Assembly: GCF_030409945.1 (NCBI RefSeq)
Contig: NZ_JAUFQV010000006.1
Coordinates: forward strand, 1 to 64,000
Direction: 5' to 3'
Length of the DNA: 64,000 bases
Source of the DNA: Vibrio tapetis subsp. quintayensis
GTDB taxonomy: Bacteria; Pseudomonadota; Gammaproteobacteria; Enterobacterales; Vibrionaceae
The notes under the pieces are model-generated. The model did no database searches. It had not been told where the DNA came from and was given only the letters and a program-made list of their open reading frames with translations. The translations under genes and the position numbers were made by a program. This document shows, one piece after another, positions 61,359 to 64,000 of the stretch (positions are counted from its first letter, which is position 1; the number at the start of each line of letters is the position of its first letter).

Positions 61359-61685
61359 TTATTGGCGCGCAGTAAAAGGCAGTATTTGTGCCGTGGGTTG
61401 TGCGTCATTATCGCCATCAAGAGCGTCTCTAAATTTACCCATTTGGACCGATAATTCATTCATTAACGTTACATTGGTATGTACCGGGTTTTTGCACTTG
61501 GTGATCACTCGCTCAATGTGGCTTTGTTGCGCCCACAACCGTGGTTGCATCTCTTGCGAGGCACAAGTAATCATTTCTTCGCACATCTGACGTCGGTATT
61601 CTTCAAACGCGGCTGGGTCATTTTCAGCCAGCGCCACAAGCTCATCAAATGGCGGTAATGTTTGGTCAATTTGAGCACGGTCCAT
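61359..61685 (-). CDS. DUF3135 family protein
   Basis: 108 residues, cytosolic. Family-typical TLPPFDELVALAENDPAAFE at the N-terminus and LWAQQSHIERVITKCKNPVH in the middle. Helical, no catalytic motif known. ORF ends QILPFTARQ. AGGAGAG lies close before the ATG. Converges with the DUF805 gene. Confidence 0.85.
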   Translation of the reverse strand: MDRAQIDQTLPPFDELVALAENDPAAFEEYRRQMCEEMITCASQEMQPRLWAQQSHIERVITKCKNPVHTNVTLMNELSVQMGKFRDALDGDNDAQPTAQILPFTARQ

Positions 61686-61985
61686 ACCACTCTCCTATTG
61701 TTTACATTTTGTTTACACATTCAGCATACGCCAATTTTCAGCCAAGAAATGAACAATATTTAAGCAGTCTCAATGTTGAGATATGCACCAATGAGATGAA
61801 TGGATGAGCTGGAAATAATAAGGGTTGAGCTTTTAAATAGACAAACATAGCAAGAACAGACAATTAGGCACAATCAATGCGATGCCTGGTTGCTGTGCTT
61901 TGGTCGATGGAAATAAAGGTAGAAATGCCTACTTTCCAGTGAAAAATTCATGATGAAATAGGCGAGGAGGTATTATCGCTTGATA
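61686..61985. other. Intergenic region between DUF3135 gene and the Cys-rich regulator
   Basis: 300 bp. Upstream of the DUF3135 gene and downstream of the regulator gene, both on the minus strand. A short hairpin with GTAG/CTAC arms lies near 61918-61936. I see no ORF, clear terminator or strong promoter. Confidence 0.4.
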
Positions 61986-62603
61986 TTAGCAATCTTGAAT
62001 GACGTAGCTACAGCGTCGTTGGCCGTCAATAATATGCTCCGATCGTTCAACCGAGACTTTTTCGCCTAACAATTTGCGGAAAATATTTAACTCTGATTGG
62101 CATAGGCTGGGGCATCGTGTGGCGGCTTTACAAATAGGGCAGTGGTTTTCAACCAGAATATAACCTTGCTCAGATTGGGTAAGCTCTGCCATATAGCCTT
62201 CCCCCTCACGTAGTGCCGTGAGTACCCGCAATTTATCTTTGGTTGATTCACAATCGCTCATCGCGCTTTGGTAGTGAGAAAACGTCTTCTTTTCTCGCTC
62301 ATTGGCGACTTGTAACAGACCTTGTTCACCGAAGAGTTCTTCAACGGCATCCAAAACATGAACCGTGAGATCACCATGACGATCACTAAAAAACGCATGT
62401 CCTTTACCTGTTAGGTTCCAGTGACGAGTAGGACGGCCGACTTTTACGCGGACATCATGAAAATCCAAATAACCATCGTCTTCTAGGCTTTGCAGGTGCT
62501 GCCTTGCTCCCATCGTTGTCATCGAAAAGTCTTCCGCGAGGTGTTTAGCGGTGACAGCTCCTTCGCGTTTGATTTTATGTAATATTCGGTCAGTTGTTTT
62601 CAT
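61986..62603 (-). CDS. Winged-helix regulator with a C-terminal cysteine cluster (SufR-like)
   Basis: 205 residues from the ATG at 62603 (AAGG 5 nt upstream; a GTG two codons earlier is rejected). N-terminal helix-turn-helix about 1-70, TDRILHKIKREGAVTAKHLA and TTMGARQHLQSLEDDGYL, of the ArsR/DeoR-like type seen in SufR. The C-terminal part has ENHCPICKAATRCPSLCQSE with Cys155, 158, 164 and 168, plus CSYVIQDC (Cys198, 205), suggesting a metal or iron-sulfur cluster. Not identified beyond family; no suf or isc genes nearby. Stands 180 nt downstream of glpX on the same strand. Confidence 0.82.
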   Translation of the reverse strand: MKTTDRILHKIKREGAVTAKHLAEDFSMTTMGARQHLQSLEDDGYLDFHDVRVKVGRPTRHWNLTGKGHAFFSDRHGDLTVHVLDAVEELFGEQGLLQVANEREKKTFSHYQSAMSDCESTKDKLRVLTALREGEGYMAELTQSEQGYILVENHCPICKAATRCPSLCQSELNIFRKLLGEKVSVERSEHIIDGQRRCSYVIQDC

Positions 62604-62737
62604 CGGCACCTTATCCTTATCGCTCTACTATTATGGAGTATGGATTTAATAAAGCAAATAATTGATAAAGCGTGAAATATTGATAACAGAAACTTGTGAA
62701 CAGGCTGATTAGCTATGAAAGTAGAGAGACGAAAAAC

Positions 62738-62764
62738 AAAAAACGCAGCCGAGGCTGCGTTTTT
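62738..62764 (-). terminator. Terminator of glpX
   Basis: ACGCAGCC-GA-GGCTGCGT stem with A- and T-tracts on both sides, about 20 nt after the glpX stop. Confidence 0.85.
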
Positions 62765-62782
62765 AAAGAGGCCTAGGCAATA

Positions 62783-63790
62783 TTACAAAATGAAGTCGCG
62801 GATCTCGTCGTCTTTACGCTCTAGGTAGTGGATCGACTTAATACGACGGATCGTACGGCAACGCCCACGAATTAGCAGTGTCTCTGATGTAGCAATATCG
62901 CCGTTGCGAGTAATGCCCTCAAGCAAGTCACCTTTAGTGATGCCTGTTGCTGAGAAGACAACGTTGTCGCTGCGAGCCATATCGCCCATTGCTAAGACAA
63001 CGCCAGCTTCCACACCCATTTCTTTACAACGAGCGAGTTCAAGCTCACCGTGGGCACGGTTTTCTTCTGTGTCTTCTTTTACTTCATGACGAGGAAGCAA
63101 GCGGCCATGCATGTCGCCATCGAGTGCACGAATAACAGCAGCAGAAACCACACCTTCAGGTGCGCCACCGATGCAGTACATCATGTCTACTTCGCTGTCT
63201 GGCATACAAGTAAGAATAGACGCAGCAACGTCGCCATCTGGCACTGCAAAGACACGAACGCCCATGGCTTGCATCTCTGCAATTACCTTATCGTGACGTG
63301 GCTTAGCAAGCGTAGTAACGACTAGGGTATCGAGTGTTTTTCCTAGCGCTTTAGCGACATTTTCTAAATTCTCTTTTAGTGGTTTTTCAAGGTCGATTGC
63401 CCCTTTAGCTCCTGGGCCAACCACTAATTTTTCCATGTACATATCTGGTGCTTTCAGGAAACTGCCTTTTTCACCAGCGGCTAGAACTGCTAGCGCGTTT
63501 GACTGGCCCATAGCCGTCATGCGAGTTCCTTCAATTGGGTCAACTGCGATATCTACAGCATCACCACCAACACCAACTTGCTCGCCGATGTAGAGCATCG
63601 GAGCGTCATCAATCTCGCCTTCGCCAATTACGATTTCACCACTAATATCGGTTTTGTTAAGTAGGCAGCGCATTACTTCAACGGCAGCGCCATCGGCTGC
63701 GTTTTTATCGCCACGTCCTAACCACTTGTAACCTGCTAATGCGGCACCCTCGGTGACACGAGAAAATGCCATCGCTAAATCGCGTTTCAT
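62783..63790 (-). CDS. glpX: Fructose-1,6-bisphosphatase class II GlpX
   Basis: Gluconeogenic phosphatase, 335 residues (E. coli 336) from the ATG at 63790; GGAG lies 6 nt upstream, and an 18-codon extension is rejected. Starts MKRDLAMAFSRVTEGAALAG. Metal and substrate motifs: IVIGEGEIDDAPMLYIGE (about 53-70), DIAVDPIEGTRMTAMG (about 81-96) and YCIGGAPEGVVSAAVIRAL. No glycerol genes adjoin it here, so it stands as a single gene rather than part of glpFKX. The remaining 210 bp to the window end hold no recognisable gene. Confidence 0.96.
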   Translation of the reverse strand: MKRDLAMAFSRVTEGAALAGYKWLGRGDKNAADGAAVEVMRCLLNKTDISGEIVIGEGEIDDAPMLYIGEQVGVGGDAVDIAVDPIEGTRMTAMGQSNALAVLAAGEKGSFLKAPDMYMEKLVVGPGAKGAIDLEKPLKENLENVAKALGKTLDTLVVTTLAKPRHDKVIAEMQAMGVRVFAVPDGDVAASILTCMPDSEVDMMYCIGGAPEGVVSAAVIRALDGDMHGRLLPRHEVKEDTEENRAHGELELARCKEMGVEAGVVLAMGDMARSDNVVFSATGITKGDLLEGITRNGDIATSETLLIRGRCRTIRRIKSIHYLERKDDEIRDFIL

Positions 63791-64000
63791 GCTGACTCCA
63801 GAACTAATGAATGGGTAAGAATAAATTCGGCGCGATTCTATCATAGTTCAGAGTAAACGTTTGCTTTTTTGCCTCAACCACGAATAACGCCAATGTTCAA
63901 AAGGCGGTAGAGCGGTTTTACGGCACCGATATGTCAAAACTTGCCATAAATCGCACTTTTTTTAACCAAATGAACAAATAAGGTAAATATTGAGCGTGAG

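Overview
The window is a stretch of the larger chromosome of a Vibrio or very close relative (Vibrionaceae, Gammaproteobacteria). This rests on protein content and gene order: tuf-secE-nusG-rplKAJL-rpoBC, then rsd/nudC/hemE, yjaG-hupA-DUF1481, purHD, fis-dusB-prmA-accCB-aroQ, the CrbS/CrbR acetate-switch genes with a VC_2705-type symporter, dcuA-aspA, cpxRA/cpxP, fieF-pfkA and glpX. I see no phage, IS element, integron, CRISPR array, rRNA or tRNA. Nearly everything is core genome with intact reading frames. The species cannot be fixed from the sequence alone.

Layout. 1-12.7 kb: translation/transcription super-operon on + (end of tuf, secE, nusG, rplK, rplA, rplJ, rplL, rpoB, rpoC) with internal promoters, an L10-type leader and an rplL-rpoB attenuator. 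12.8-19.2 kb: rsd (-), nudC and hemE (+), a uracil-DNA-glycosylase-fold protein and a 2-hydroxyacid dehydrogenase (-), yjaG (+), a CNNM/CBS membrane protein (-). 19.4-23.6 kb: hupA and a DUF1481 lipoprotein (+), then purH-purD (-). 23.8-26.9 kb: zntR (+), a Cache chemoreceptor (-), an unrecognised two-TM protein (+). 27.0-31.8 kb, all -: aroQ, accB, accC, prmA, dusB, fis. 32.2-45.7 kb: acetate block, with acs, a DEDDh exonuclease and a cNMP/CBS/DUF294 protein (-), an HcaT-like MFS transporter and the transporter-kinase CrbS (+), then the symporter and its DUF4212 small subunit, a MarC protein and the response regulator CrbR (-). 46.0-50.9 kb, all -: dsbD, dcuA, aspA. 51.2-57 kb: fxsA (+), trmL and cpxRA (-), cpxP (+), a chemoreceptor (-). 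57.1-64 kb: fieF and pfkA (+), tpiA (-), a tautomerase and a DUF805 protein (+), a DUF3135 protein, a Cys-rich winged-helix regulator and glpX (-).

How it fits together. The first block supplies RNA polymerase and L7/L12-stalk proteins. The acetate block is a near-complete acetate switch: sensor CrbS, regulator CrbR, symporter pair and Acs, plus a DUF294 protein and exonuclease of unknown role. CpxA/CpxR/CpxP watch the envelope, with a perfect CpxR box between cpxR and cpxP; DsbD supplies periplasmic reducing power. DcuA and AspA form the aspartate/fumarate module, and PfkA, TpiA and GlpX are central carbon enzymes.

Points most worth a second look: two places where a promoter -10 sits in or against a Rho-independent terminator (nusG/rplK and hupA/DUF1481); an orphan terminator between a chemoreceptor gene and fieF; two arrays of a related 7-bp repeat just after stop codons; a 35-codon ORF with a good Shine-Dalgarno site ahead of purH; and the DUF294/exonuclease partners of the acetate switch.
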